Both the position numbers and the translations under genes were made by a program. From contig CALIIL010000164.1 of NCBI GenBank assembly GCA_938017685.1, positions 1 to 47,930 of the forward strand: DNA of 47,930 nt, in the 5' to 3' direction. Shown one piece after another: positions 1-8,197 of this stretch. Within the stretch, counting starts at the first letter, position 1. Each line of letters starts with the position of its first letter. Source of the stretch: an uncultured Chitinophagaceae bacterium (GTDB lineage: Bacteria > Bacteroidota > Bacteroidia > Chitinophagales > Chitinophagaceae). The notes beneath the pieces were generated by a model. That model was given only the letters and a program-made list of their open reading frames with translations, ran no database searches and was not told the origin of the DNA.

Positions 1-2011
1 CTTTAATTGATTTATACTCTAGCGGTTTGGCCTTGCTCTTATAAACATGCGTGGCTAATATCGGATAAAAAGTTTCATTAATCAGCGTAGATTTTCCACT
101 GCCTGAAACGCCTGTCACACAGATAAACTTTCCTAATGGAAAAGTAGCTTTTACGTTTTTTAGATTATTGCCTTTTGCTCCACTTAGGACTACTTTTTTA
201 CCATTCCCTTTTCTTCGTTCACTGGGTATTTCTATTTCTTTTTTTCCTAAAATATATTGCGAGGTCAAACTTGCATTTTTCAAAAAAGCCTTGGGCTTAC
301 CTGCACCAACCACTTCGCCACCAAAGCGACCCGCGCCTGGACCAATATCAATCAAGTAATCAGCCTCGAGCATGATGTCTTTATCGTGCTCTACTACAAT
401 GACTGTATTACCTACATCGCGCAAATCTTTCAGCGCATCGATCAAACGTTGGTTATCGCGTTGGTGCAGTCCAATACTTGGCTCGTCTAATATGTAGGTT
501 ATTCCTTTTAGCTTAGAACCAATTTGTGTAGCCAATCTTATACGCTGGCTCTCACCGCCACTCAAACTTCTGGTTGGCCTATCCAAGGTCAAATAATCTA
601 AACCAACATCTAACATAAAGCCTAATCGCTCTTTAATTTCTTTCAATACTTCTTTGGCTATTGTTTGTTGTTTTTTATTAAGTTGTTTAGGAAGTTTAGT
701 TGTCCATTCATTCAAGTCAGCTAAATTGTATTGGCTAAGTTCTGCAATATTTTTATCGGCTAGCTTGAACCACATAGCGTCTTGTTTTAAGCGAGCTCCA
801 TGGCAAGTAGGACAATTGACCATTTGCATATACTCCTCTGCCCAGCGGCGCACCATCATACTGCTTGTGCCATGGTACCAGCGTTTCACCATATTTACAA
901 CACCTTCAAACTCTCTGGAGAAATCACCTTCGTATTCTTCGGTTTCGGGCGCATCTTCTCTTCCGTAAAGGATAATATTTAAATGTTTCTTTGATAATTT
1001 ATTGATTGGAACATTCAATTTTATTTTATACTCTTTCGCTATTTCTTTTACTTGATTATAGGCATGTGCATCACGCATTTTTCCTAATGGAGCAATCCCG
1101 CCATCTTTTACAGAAACTTTATTATCGGGTATAACTGCTTTTAAATCTATTTGAGACAACTTACCCAAACCCTTACATTCCGGACAAGATCCATAAGGCG
1201 AGTTAAATGAAAATGTATTCGGCGAAGGCGTTTCATAAGAAATTCCTGTATCACTACACATCAATAATTTAGAATATTGCGCTACAAAGGCTGTGTCTAA
1301 ATCTTGGATTAAGACGGCATCTTTTCCATACTTCAAGGCACTTTGGATACTCTCTGTAATTCTATGATTATTTTTTGTATCAACCGTTAATCTATCTATC
1401 ACGATTTCTATATCGTGCATTTTGTAACGGTCTATTTGCATGCTTGGTTTAAGCTCTTCAATTTTTCCATCTACACGCACTCTTGCAAATCCTTGTTTGC
1501 GTAATTGCTCAAATAGTTCTCTATAATGCCCTTTGCGTCCTTTAATAATTGGAGCTAAGATGGCAATTTTCGTTTTGTTGAATTTCTTTTTAATCTCCTT
1601 TACAATTTCCTCTTCGGAATACTGCACCATTTCTTTTCCTGTATTGTAAGAATAAGCATTGGCTGTTCGCGCAAATAACAAACGGAAAAAATCATAAATC
1701 TCAGTAATTGTCCCAACGGTAGAGCGAGGGTTTTTATTTGTCGTTTTTTGTTCAATAGAAATAACCGGACTTAAACCCGAAACTTCATCCACATCGGGAC
1801 GCTCCATATCACCAATAAACTGGCGTGCATAGGCCGAAAAACTTTCCATATAACGGCGTTGCCCTTCGGCATGAATAGTATCGAAAGCTAGCGAAGATTT
1901 TCCGCTCCCACTAATGCCTGTTATAACCGTGAGTTTATTCTTAGGAATATCTATGTCTATATCCTTTAAATTATGCTCACGCGCACCTCTTACAATAATG
2001 TTATTATTCAC
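1..2011 (-). CDS. uvrA: Excinuclease ABC subunit A, 5' part (runs off the left edge)
   Basis: UvrA is the damage-sensing ATPase of nucleotide excision repair. The reverse strand reads in one frame from a GTG at 2009-2011 to the window edge, about 670 of the usual 940 or so residues. Visible landmarks are the first Walker A (TGISGSGKSSL), the CPECKGLG and CPTCHGARL zinc-binding motifs, the ABC signature RSLSGGESQRIRLA, Walker B YILDEPSIGLHQ and the second Walker A VTGVSGSGKSTL near the edge. GTG is the only possible start: an in-frame stop lies at 2027-2029, and the peptide begins VNNNIIVRGAREHNL as in the family. The first and last Walker motifs are in the same frame, so no net frameshift is present. 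Confidence 0.97.
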   Translation of the reverse strand, partial: MNNNIIVRGAREHNLKDIDIDIPKNKLTVITGISGSGKSSLAFDTIHAEGQRRYMESFSAYARQFIGDMERPDVDEVSGLSPVISIEQKTTNKNPRSTVGTITEIYDFFRLLFARTANAYSYNTGKEMVQYSEEEIVKEIKKKFNKTKIAILAPIIKGRKGHYRELFEQLRKQGFARVRVDGKIEELKPSMQIDRYKMHDIEIVIDRLTVDTKNNHRITESIQSALKYGKDAVLIQDLDTAFVAQYSKLLMCSDTGISYETPSPNTFSFNSPYGSCPECKGLGKLSQIDLKAVIPDNKVSVKDGGIAPLGKMRDAHAYNQVKEIAKEYKIKLNVPINKLSKKHLNIILYGREDAPETEEYEGDFSREFEGVVNMVKRWYHGTSSMMVRRWAEEYMQMVNCPTCHGARLKQDAMWFKLADKNIAELSQYNLADLNEWTTKLPKQLNKKQQTIAKEVLKEIKERLGFMLDVGLDYLTLDRPTRSLSGGESQRIRLATQIGSKLKGITYILDEPSIGLHQRDNQRLIDALKDLRDVGNTVIVVEHDKDIMLEADYLIDIGPGAGRFGGEVVGAGKPKAFLKNASLTSQYILGKKEIEIPSERRKGNGKKVVLSGAKGNNLKNVKATFPLGKFICVTGVSGSGKSTLINETFYPILATHVYKSKAKPLEYKSIK

Positions 2012-2174
2012 TGAGGCGAATTTACATTATTGCATAATGCTCTTAGCCTAAAGTGGAAAAGTATTGTTTATGGATGATTGAAAGAAAAATCAAATGCGAC
2101 TTAGCCTAAAATATATTTTTTATAAAAAATCAAGTTCTCACTAACAAAAAGCAATTAACTTGCGTTATAGTATT

Positions 2175-2705
2175 ATGAAACAATCCATTCCAATAATTGC
2201 ATTGTTATTCCTCGCACTAAGTTCGTGTAATGATAAACGGCAATTCCCTCAAAATGTGCTGGGCTATGCACCTATTTATAGCTCCGATGCTAACAGCAGC
2301 AGTATCTCAGTAACAGGTGCCACTCCTTACGAAAACCCTGGTAAAATTTATAAATACGGCAATTATTCATTTCAAATGGATAATGGCAAGGGAATACATA
2401 TTATTAATAGCACGGATCCAAATAATCCACAGAAGATCAAGTTTATTAATGTAGCAGGTTGTTCGGACATTTCCATCAAGAATAACAGCCTGTATACTAA
2501 CAACTTCCGAGACTTAGTTACGTTAAATATTACTGATATTAATAACATCACAGAGACATCGCGCACGGCAGATATATTTCCCGTTGTTGAACAATTGGCA
2601 CCTCCAGTGGCAGGTGTATACTTCGAATGCGTAGATGACACTAAAGGCACTGTTACAGGCTGGACACAAAAAAATATTGAAAACCCTAAATGCTACCGAC
2701 CATGA
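2175..2705 (+). CDS. LVIVD-type secreted lipoprotein
   Basis: This is a 176-residue lipoprotein. It begins MKQSIPIIALLFLALSSC, a lipoprotein signal with the acylated cysteine near residue 18. An in-frame TTG fifteen bases upstream would put charged residues before the signal, so the ATG is preferred. The body holds strand-rich segments such as GIHIINSTDPNNPQKIKFI and LVTLNITDINNITETS, which resemble LVIVD repeats of beta-propeller-like surface proteins. It ends soon after a CVDDTKGTVTGW segment, so it may be a short propeller fragment or a partner of the next gene. Its stop overlaps the next start as ATGA, which indicates co-translation. Molecular function is unknown. Confidence 0.8.
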   Translation: MKQSIPIIALLFLALSSCNDKRQFPQNVLGYAPIYSSDANSSSISVTGATPYENPGKIYKYGNYSFQMDNGKGIHIINSTDPNNPQKIKFINVAGCSDISIKNNSLYTNNFRDLVTLNITDINNITETSRTADIFPVVEQLAPPVAGVYFECVDDTKGTVTGWTQKNIENPKCYRP

Positions 2706-3448
2706 GAAAACTAATATTAAGCATTATAACCATAGCCGTAATAGGCATATCATCCTGTTCCAAGGATAGTGCCAACCTTGCTAACAATGCAGGTTCTAAT
2801 GGACAAGGTGGCTCATTAGCACGATTTACCATCGTTGGTAATTATTTGTATACCGTAGATAATCAAAATCTTGCTGTATTTGACATTTCAAATGCTAGCG
2901 CTCCTGTATTTAAACAAAAAGTACAGATTGGATTTAATATTGAAGCCATATTCCCAATGGATAATAATTTATTCATTGCATCCAATACGGCCATGTATAT
3001 ATATGACATTTCTAATCCAGAACAACCTACACAACAATCATATGTTGAGCATCTAACCGGCTGTGACCCAATCGTAGCTAACGATAGTGTGGCTTTCCTT
3101 ACTGTGCATGGCGGTAACAACTGCGGTTCTAATATTAATGAATTATTCATTTATGACATTACTAATATTACCTCTCCGCAACTTATTAGCAGCATGCCAA
3201 TGACCAATCCATTTGGTTTAGGATTAAAGGATAGCATCTTATACGTATGCGATAATGGTGCAGGATTGAAAGTTATAAATGTGAAGGATCCATATAATCC
3301 TGCGCAAATTAGCCTCATAAGTGGAGATAATAATGTTGATGTAATTCCAACGGGCAGTGTACTTATGAGTATGCTAACCGATGGAATCGCATATTATGAC
3401 ATTACAAATCCTGCTGCTCCATCAAAAATGTCTGAAATCAAGAATTAA
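2702..3448 (+). CDS. LVIVD repeat lipoprotein
   Basis: This is a 248-residue lipoprotein. The chosen ATG overlaps the preceding stop by four bases and gives MRKLILSIITIAVIGISSC, a clean lipoprotein signal; a start twelve bases earlier is less likely. At least five repeats of the LVIVD type follow, each with a strand, a D-I-(S/T)-N-P/A turn and another strand: LAVFDISNASAP, MYIYDISNPEQP, LFIYDITNITSP, LKVINVKDPYNP and IAYYDITNPAAP. Such repeats are predicted to form beta-propellers in bacterial surface proteins. It is probably anchored in the outer membrane. The substrate is unknown. A strong terminator follows 20 bases later. Confidence 0.85.
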   Translation: MRKLILSIITIAVIGISSCSKDSANLANNAGSNGQGGSLARFTIVGNYLYTVDNQNLAVFDISNASAPVFKQKVQIGFNIEAIFPMDNNLFIASNTAMYIYDISNPEQPTQQSYVEHLTGCDPIVANDSVAFLTVHGGNNCGSNINELFIYDITNITSPQLISSMPMTNPFGLGLKDSILYVCDNGAGLKVINVKDPYNPAQISLISGDNNVDVIPTGSVLMSMLTDGIAYYDITNPAAPSKMSEIKN

Positions 3449-3467
3449 AATAATCTGAATAAGATAG

Positions 3468-3495
3468 AATAAAGCCCTATTTTTAGGGCTTTATT
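3468..3495 (+). terminator. Intrinsic terminator after the LVIVD pair
   Basis: A perfect 12-bp stem (AATAAAGCCCTA with TAGGGCTTTATT) closes a four-base loop. It lies 20 bases after the LVIVD lipoprotein stop and separates that operon from the rpsL promoter. Confidence 0.85.
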
Positions 3496-3574
3496 CATTT
3501 CGAGCAATCTAAAACGTCAGCCAAACACTGAAAAAACAGTTTACATTATTAACATTGGGGAAAAAGGGTCAACT

Positions 3575-3608
3575 TTTGTTGTTTTTTTTACAAAAACGTC
3601 TACCTTTG
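3575..3608 (+). promoter_or_regulatory. Bacteroidota-type promoter of rpsL-rpsG
   Basis: TTTG at 3575-3578 is followed after 22 bases by TACCTTTG at 3601-3608, an exact match to the Bacteroidota -33/-7 consensus TTTG...TAnnTTTG. The leader to the rpsL ATG would be about 20-25 bases. Confidence 0.8.
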
Positions 3609-3633
3609 CCGTCCTTAAAATTATAAGCATAAT

Positions 3634-4014
3634 ATGCCAACGATTCAACAACTAGTACGCAAAGGGCGTAAAGTAATAAAGACAAAATCTAAAAGTCGTG
3701 CGCTTGACTCTTGCCCACAAAAACGTGGAGTATGTACTCGTGTATACACAACAACACCTAAGAAACCTAACTCAGCACTGCGTAAAGTAGCTAAGGTTAG
3801 ATTGACTAACAAAATTGAGGTTATCGCTTATATTCCTGGAGAAGGACATAATTTACAAGAGCACTCAATCGTATTGATACGTGGTGGTCGTGTAAAAGAT
3901 TTACCGGGTGTACGTTACACAATTCTTCGTGGTGTATTAGATACTGCTGGAGTTAAGGACAGAAAACAAAGCCGTTCTAAATACGGTACTAAGAAAGAAA
4001 AAGTAAAAAAATAA
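3634..4014 (+). CDS. rpsL: 30S ribosomal protein S12
   Basis: S12 forms part of the decoding centre of the small ribosomal subunit. The 126-residue product carries the diagnostic [11 protein letters not shown] and [11 protein letters not shown] motifs and the [13 protein letters not shown] block. Lys43 and the lysine of RVKDLPGV, the two classic sites of streptomycin resistance, are unchanged, so the gene looks streptomycin-sensitive. The tail is a basic [12 protein letters not shown] extension. It is the first gene of a two-gene str operon, with rpsG starting 20 bases downstream. Confidence 0.99.
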   Translation: MPTIQQLVRKGRKVIKTKSKSRALDSCPQKRGVCTRVYTTTPKKPNSALRKVAKVRLTNKIEVIAYIPGEGHNLQEHSIVLIRGGRVKDLPGVRYTILRGVLDTAGVKDRKQSRSKYGTKKEKVKK

Positions 4015-4034
4015 TCTAACAATATTTATTTCAG

Positions 4035-4499
4035 ATGAGAAAACAAGCCGCAAAAAAGATTCCATTAGCACCAGATCCTCGTTTTAACGATGTGACAGTG
4101 ACTCGCTTCATTAACTGTATGATGTGGGATGGTAAGAAAAGTACTGCTCAAAAAATATTTTATGACGCAATGGATAAAATAGATAAAGAGACTGAAGAGA
4201 ATGGTTATGAACTTTGGAAACAAGCTATCGTAAATGTTACTCCAGATTTAGAAGTACGTAGCCGTCGTATAGGTGGTGCTACTTTTCAAATCCCTACAGA
4301 AGTACGTCAGGATAGAAAATTATCTTTGAGCATTAAATGGATTATCCGTTATAGCCGTGAGCGTAATGGTAAGTCTATGGCGGAGAAGTTGGCTAATGAG
4401 CTAATCGCAGCTAGCAAAGGCGAAGGAAGCGCAGTGAAGAAAAAAGAAGATACACACAGAATGGCTGATGCGAATAAAGCATTTGCTCACTTCCGTTAG
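4035..4499 (+). CDS. rpsG: 30S ribosomal protein S7
   Basis: S7 nucleates assembly of the 30S head. The product is 154 residues, the usual length. It shows the family start MRKQAAKKIPLAPDPRF and the motifs VTRFINCMMWDGKKSTAQ, RSRRIGGATFQIPTEV and the C-terminal ADANKAFAHFR. It follows rpsL directly. In many bacteria fusA comes next; here a strong terminator follows instead and the next genes are on the other strand, so elongation factor G must be encoded elsewhere. Confidence 0.99.
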   Translation: MRKQAAKKIPLAPDPRFNDVTVTRFINCMMWDGKKSTAQKIFYDAMDKIDKETEENGYELWKQAIVNVTPDLEVRSRRIGGATFQIPTEVRQDRKLSLSIKWIIRYSRERNGKSMAEKLANELIAASKGEGSAVKKKEDTHRMADANKAFAHFR

Positions 4500-4520
4500 T
4501 ATTAAACTATATTTTAAGGA

Positions 4521-4556
4521 ATAGCCTCACGCTAAGCGTGAGGCTATTTTCTTTTG
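4521..4556 (+). terminator. Terminator of the rpsL-rpsG operon
   Basis: A 12-bp perfect stem (ATAGCCTCACGC with GCGTGAGGCTAT), a TAA loop and a T-rich run follow the rpsG stop by 21 bases. It ends the str operon without fusA. Confidence 0.9.
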
Positions 4557-4593
4557 TATAGTTAGATAAAACACATAATTGACATTCTAACCA

Positions 4594-5019
4594 TTATAAT
4601 AATATCTGATAGGTTGCAATTCGTTTAGTTATTGTTGCGCGCTTATTAAGCGTGAGCAACTTTCTTGGAATTATTTTGGGTAACTTCCTAAATACTACTT
4701 TGATTTGTTTTGCAACCTCCATTCTATCATTTGGATTAATAAAGTCAACAACAAATATAGTATTAGGATAATTTATTCCGACTGAGTCTGCAACTTCTTT
4801 AACCTCTTTGGCTAGCCCCAAATCGCAAGTAGAACACTCAGATAAATTATATAAAACTAAAAGTACTGGCTTATTAATATTAATACTCTGACTTTGCTCA
4901 GATAAATACCGATTAATATTTGTTTTTAACCCTATATCCTTACACGACAGCAGCAGATTAGTTGTAACCAGTAGGATTAGACAAATAATTTGTTTTTTTA
5001 ACTGTAATTCCACTTTCAT
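4594..5019 (-). CDS. Thioredoxin-like lipoprotein with CSTC motif
   Basis: This is a 141-residue predicted lipoprotein. The signal QLKKQIICLILLVTTNLLLSC ends in a lipobox with the cysteine at residue 26. The mature part has a strand followed by ECSTCDLGLAKEVKEVADSVG, which looks like a thioredoxin-fold strand, CxxC and helix; the next strand is NTIFVVDFI. A redox or protein-disulfide role in the periplasm is an inference. No methionine lies between the chosen start and the lipobox, so the gene overlaps the end of the preceding one by 62 bases, which is unusually long. It is the last of three lipoprotein genes in one direction. Confidence 0.65.
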   Translation of the reverse strand: MKVELQLKKQIICLILLVTTNLLLSCKDIGLKTNINRYLSEQSQSININKPVLLVLYNLSECSTCDLGLAKEVKEVADSVGINYPNTIFVVDFINPNDRMEVAKQIKVVFRKLPKIIPRKLLTLNKRATITKRIATYQILL

Positions 5020-6085
5020 TTCTATCTAATTTATAAATTTTATCAGCAATCCCAAAGTATTTCGCTTGGCCGACATCCTCAACGATTTCAACATTATTGT
5101 TATTTATTACACAAATATGATTTGAATAATTATTCCTGTCCCCTTGTGTGAAATGAATAAACCATTTATTAGGGTTACGAAAACTTCTTTTAAAATAAAG
5201 TATATATTTAATATTAGGAATATTTTTTTTTACATCTAGTATTTCAAGTTGCGATTGAATTGAATAAATACTATTAAAGAAACTAATTAAAACATCGTCA
5301 CCGTAACAAGTTGAATACATCATGGGTATTATATTGGGATTGTTCCTTTTATTTGCAGACTGAATTCTGGCTTGACCAAGCCCCTGAAAAAAATTTTTTT
5401 TAAGACCGTAAATAGAATAGACATTAAAGTCAGCATCAACTTTCACACTTATTGGATAATTTGCTATAAAAATATTAGACCCATTTGCAAACCAGTCAAT
5501 GTCCGAAAGTGATTGTTTCGTATTATCGTTATATAAGTTGACCCTCTTGATTTGAATTATTTTATTGTTCTCAAGGCTTATTGTTAAGTGAAAAAAATAA
5601 GCCTCCTCTGATAGTCTAATTGTGTCGCTATACTCATTCGGTACGGAAGGCAGAGAATACTCAATTATAAATTGAATATTATTTTTGTTCTTATAAACTC
5701 TTCCAGCTATTCGTTTTGTATTTACAGGAAGATTATATTTCCTTCTGACTTCGATACTTTTTTCTATTTCACTCTTATCATAATCAATGTAATTCCAAAG
5801 ACTATCATTGCTTACAACTTTGTTTGGGTCAATAACATTGTTTACACTTCCATTTTGCCTATAATAAATAAAAATTTTATTTTGAGAGATGATATAAAAT
5901 TCATTTTCGTCCAAAAAGTCAACTTTAGCAATATTAATAGGATTAATATCAGAATTTCTTTTTAATCTAATTACAGAGCTATTCACTGCATTATTTCGAC
6001 AGGATATTGCTAAGGTAATCAATAATAAAAAGGACAATAAACTTGTCCCTTTTATTATTTTAAAATAAAAATTAGTATAATTCAT
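4958..6085 (-). CDS. Predicted lipoprotein, possibly beta-propeller-like
   Basis: This is a 375-residue lipoprotein of unknown function. The start at 6083-6085 gives a signal ending LLLITLAISC with cysteine near residue 29; a start 27 bases upstream would only add nine residues. The body is a series of short strands such as NEFYIISQNKIFIYYRQNG, FNVYSIYGLKKNFFQGLG and NKWFIHFTQGDRNNYSNHICVI, a pattern seen in the six-bladed propeller lipoproteins of Bacteroidota that sit beside thioredoxin-like lipoproteins. The assignment to that family is an inference. It overlaps both neighbours, 14 bases upstream and 62 bases downstream. Confidence 0.65.
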   Translation of the reverse strand: MNYTNFYFKIIKGTSLLSFLLLITLAISCRNNAVNSSVIRLKRNSDINPINIAKVDFLDENEFYIISQNKIFIYYRQNGSVNNVIDPNKVVSNDSLWNYIDYDKSEIEKSIEVRRKYNLPVNTKRIAGRVYKNKNNIQFIIEYSLPSVPNEYSDTIRLSEEAYFFHLTISLENNKIIQIKRVNLYNDNTKQSLSDIDWFANGSNIFIANYPISVKVDADFNVYSIYGLKKNFFQGLGQARIQSANKRNNPNIIPMMYSTCYGDDVLISFFNSIYSIQSQLEILDVKKNIPNIKYILYFKRSFRNPNKWFIHFTQGDRNNYSNHICVINNNNVEIVEDVGQAKYFGIADKIYKLDRNESGITVKKTNYLSNPTGYN

Positions 6086-6512
6086 ACTGGAATGTATAGT
6101 TGTCTTCGACATCTGTGGTTTGAGTTAAAGAAGTTATCCTCAACTCCTCTATCTCGCCAGCATCTTTATAAAGTATCAAGTCCATAAATGTACCTGCCGT
6201 AGCTGTAACCGTGTAATCGCCACTTGTATTACCATCTATTACAGCACTACTCGATGACTGCACATAGACTTCATAACATTTTGATGTTACAACAAAAAGA
6301 CATTGGTAATTATTGGACCCAGGCCAATTCATATATTTATGCTTGGGAGTTGTAATTAAAACAACTTTTTGCTTATTAGAAATTTCACTGTTTTCACTAC
6401 CAACTGGTTCTACTGTAGGAATTTTATCTAAAGCTGGTTTAGAACATGAAGCAAAAATCATAATTGCAAGCATAAGTGTGCAAAATGAAGATATTTTATT
6501 TGAATTTTTCAT
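6072..6512 (-). CDS. Small secreted lipoprotein, first of a trio
   Basis: This is a 146-residue protein starting MKNSNKISSFCTLMLAIMIF and continuing ASC, a lipoprotein signal with cysteine at residue 23. The mature part is Ser/Thr-rich, with two cysteines in a NYQCLFVVTSKCYEVYV segment that could form a disulfide. No known domain is recognised. It heads the three-gene lipoprotein cluster; an A-rich stretch precedes the start, as is usual for well-translated Bacteroidota genes. The cluster order (small secreted protein, strand-rich lipoprotein, CxxC lipoprotein) suggests a joint envelope function. Confidence 0.7.
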   Translation of the reverse strand: MKNSNKISSFCTLMLAIMIFASCSKPALDKIPTVEPVGSENSEISNKQKVVLITTPKHKYMNWPGSNNYQCLFVVTSKCYEVYVQSSSSAVIDGNTSGDYTVTATAGTFMDLILYKDAGEIEELRITSLTQTTDVEDNYTFQYELY

Positions 6513-7075
6513 AATTGTTTTTTAATTGTCCTACTCATTTATTTAAGGTAGCTTTTCGGGGTTAATCCTACCCGCATGGTTTCTATGCATTTGAGACCCT
6601 ATTTTGGGACAATAAAAAGGGCGCGAACCTAGCGCAACCCATTCTGAAGGTTCTCGAAAACCTGAATAATTGATTGACGAAAAGGAACGCACCCTTTTTG
6701 GGTACGTTCTCCTTAAGTACTTCAAATTATTCTTAAATTTTCGAGATTTACAGAATGTGAAGTTTCTTTTAGAAAAACGCTCTTAATATCTTATTACAAC
6801 TACAGAAATATTACATAGACCTTGTTTTTATATTTTCAATTGCTAATATAACTACTTTTTCACAAATGCCATTTTCAAGTTTCAAAAGCAACTTGTTTTA
6901 AAAAGTTTCTAAGGAGATAGAAAGAAAAAGTGTTTTGATAAAAAAAAGTGTAAAAACTGATTGACTTAGTCGGTAAAAAAACAACGCCTTTTACAGCTAG
7001 GACTATGTGAAAGTTAGTTCTACTCAATCCATATTTATTTCAGTGGAGAAAATAAGCATATAATTAATAATTTTT
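6513..7075. other. Gene-poor interval between the lipoprotein trio and the SAM hydrolase operon
   Basis: No convincing gene is seen. The left part, about 6545-6725, is rich in hairpins and described separately. A 60-codon minus-strand reading frame crosses that block but has no family look. From 6726 to the promoter at 7077 the sequence is AT-rich and shows nothing else that can be named. Confidence 0.6.
6545..6725 (-). other. Hairpin-rich block upstream of the lipoprotein trio, possible structured RNA or repeat
   Basis: On the minus strand the block holds at least four potential hairpins. In order these are AACGTACCC-AAAAA-GGGTGCGTT, AGGTT-TTCGAG-AACCT, a GC-rich stem (GGGT with a bulge, GCG, paired to CGC and GCCC) followed by TTTTTATT, and GGTAG paired to CTACC. 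It is more GC-rich than its surroundings and ends about 35 bases before the lipoprotein start at 6512, so it could be an untranslated leader, a small RNA or a dispersed repeat. No known RNA family (SRP RNA, tmRNA, RNase P, common riboswitches) was recognised. Confidence 0.35.
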
Positions 7076-7076
7076 A

Positions 7077-7110
7077 TTTGCTCATCACTAAAATGCCCTT
7101 CTTACATTTG
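7077..7110 (+). promoter_or_regulatory. Promoter of the SAM hydrolase-aroBA operon
   Basis: TTTG at 7077-7080, 22 bases, then TACATTTG at 7103-7110: a full Bacteroidota consensus. The ATG at 7116 lies only five bases beyond the -7 element, so the transcript would be leaderless or nearly so. Confidence 0.75.
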
Positions 7111-7115
7111 TATTC

Positions 7116-7910
7116 ATGCATTTTTTATCGCTCATATCCGACTTTGGACATGACAGCCATTACATTGGTCTGTGTAAAGTGATGATACGACAAATGTTAC
7201 CCACGTCAGATATTATAGATATTACGCATGACGTGAAGCCTTATAGCTCTTCCGAGACTTGTTATTTCTTTCAAGCTAGTCAAAACAATTTTCCTACTGG
7301 ATCGGCACACTTAATATTGACCGATTTATATGGTGTAAAAAATCAGCAACTACTCTATGCTTATGAAAATAATCAGCATGTATTTGGTGTAGACAACGGT
7401 ATCATTCCTGAGCTGTTTGACGAAAAACCGTTTAAACTATATAAGATTAATAAACCATTGGACACATTTAGCCCACAAGCAATCTGTGCCACATTTGCCG
7501 AAACACTTCAAGAACTATTGGAGGACGACCGCTCATCTATCGCTGCAATAACTGCAGAGGAAATAGTTCAATCAAAACAACTTAAAAGCCAATACAATGC
7601 CGACAATATTGTAGCGCAAGTAATACATATTGACCGCTTTGAAAATATCATATTAAACGTATCGCAAGATAAATTTATAGAACATTGTAAGGATAGGAGT
7701 TTTAAAATCCAATTCCCCAATGGTGATGAAATAACCAAATTGAGTACAAGATATAACGACGTAAAAGAAGCAGAGAAGCTAGCCTTCTTTAATGCAAGTG
7801 GTTATTTAGAAATAGCAGTGAACCATGCCAATGCAGCAGGACTCTTTGGTTTTAAACCGCACAACCCAATGTTTAGCTCTTACAAAACCATGAAAATTAT
7901 ATTTGAATGA
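7116..7910 (+). CDS. SAM hydrolase / S-adenosylmethionine hydroxide adenosyltransferase family (DUF62)
   Basis: Members of this family hydrolyse S-adenosylmethionine to adenosine and methionine and are relatives of fluorinases and chlorinases. The 264-residue product begins with the family landmark LISDFGHDSHYIGLCKVMI, followed by IIDITHDVKPYSSSETCYF, the VFGVDNGII segment and the late VIHIDRFENIILNVS strand (family form YVDRFGNLITN). The usual VDPGVG segment is replaced by TDLYGVKNQQ, so the catalytic details may differ. It heads an operon in which every gene overlaps the next; its stop overlaps the following start as ATGA. The link to shikimate genes is positional only. Confidence 0.85.
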   Translation: MHFLSLISDFGHDSHYIGLCKVMIRQMLPTSDIIDITHDVKPYSSSETCYFFQASQNNFPTGSAHLILTDLYGVKNQQLLYAYENNQHVFGVDNGIIPELFDEKPFKLYKINKPLDTFSPQAICATFAETLQELLEDDRSSIAAITAEEIVQSKQLKSQYNADNIVAQVIHIDRFENIILNVSQDKFIEHCKDRSFKIQFPNGDEITKLSTRYNDVKEAEKLAFFNASGYLEIAVNHANAAGLFGFKPHNPMFSSYKTMKIIFE

Positions 7911-8197
7911 TACGCATTGTAAAAATGACTTTTGAAGAAGAGCACGTGCAAGCATTCCAAGATTTATTTGAAACAATAAAGAGTAAAATACGAGCACGAG
8001 AAGGTTGTGAGCACCTTAGATTATTGCAAGATAAAGACATGCCTACAATTTTTTTTACCTATAGCATTTGGCAAGCTCCAGAAAATCTTGACAGCTATCG
8101 TCATTCAGCATTATTTATTGATACTTGGAAAACGGTCAAACCATGGTTTGCCTCAAAGGCCAAGGCATGGAGTGTTGCAGAAATTAGTGAAGCATGA
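7907..8197 (+). CDS. Antibiotic biosynthesis monooxygenase (ABM) domain protein
   Basis: A 96-residue single-domain protein of the YgiN/ABM dimeric alpha+beta barrel type. It shows the MIRIVKMTF first strand, the helix with EHVQAFQDLFETIKSKIRA, then EGCEHLRLLQD and the YSIWQAPENLDSYRHSALF segment typical of these proteins. Family members include quinol monooxygenases and heme-degrading enzymes; a small quinone or aromatic substrate is possible but not shown. It overlaps its upstream and downstream neighbours by four bases each (ATGA), so it is translated together with the SAM hydrolase-like gene and aroB. Confidence 0.85.
   Translation: MIRIVKMTFEEEHVQAFQDLFETIKSKIRAREGCEHLRLLQDKDMPTIFFTYSIWQAPENLDSYRHSALFIDTWKTVKPWFASKAKAWSVAEISEA

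Noticed and set aside
6543-6725. 60-codon minus-strand frame upstream of the lipoprotein trio
   Set aside because: It crosses several strong hairpins, is rich in Arg, Pro and Ser without a fold, and resembles the spurious frames found in palindromic repeats.
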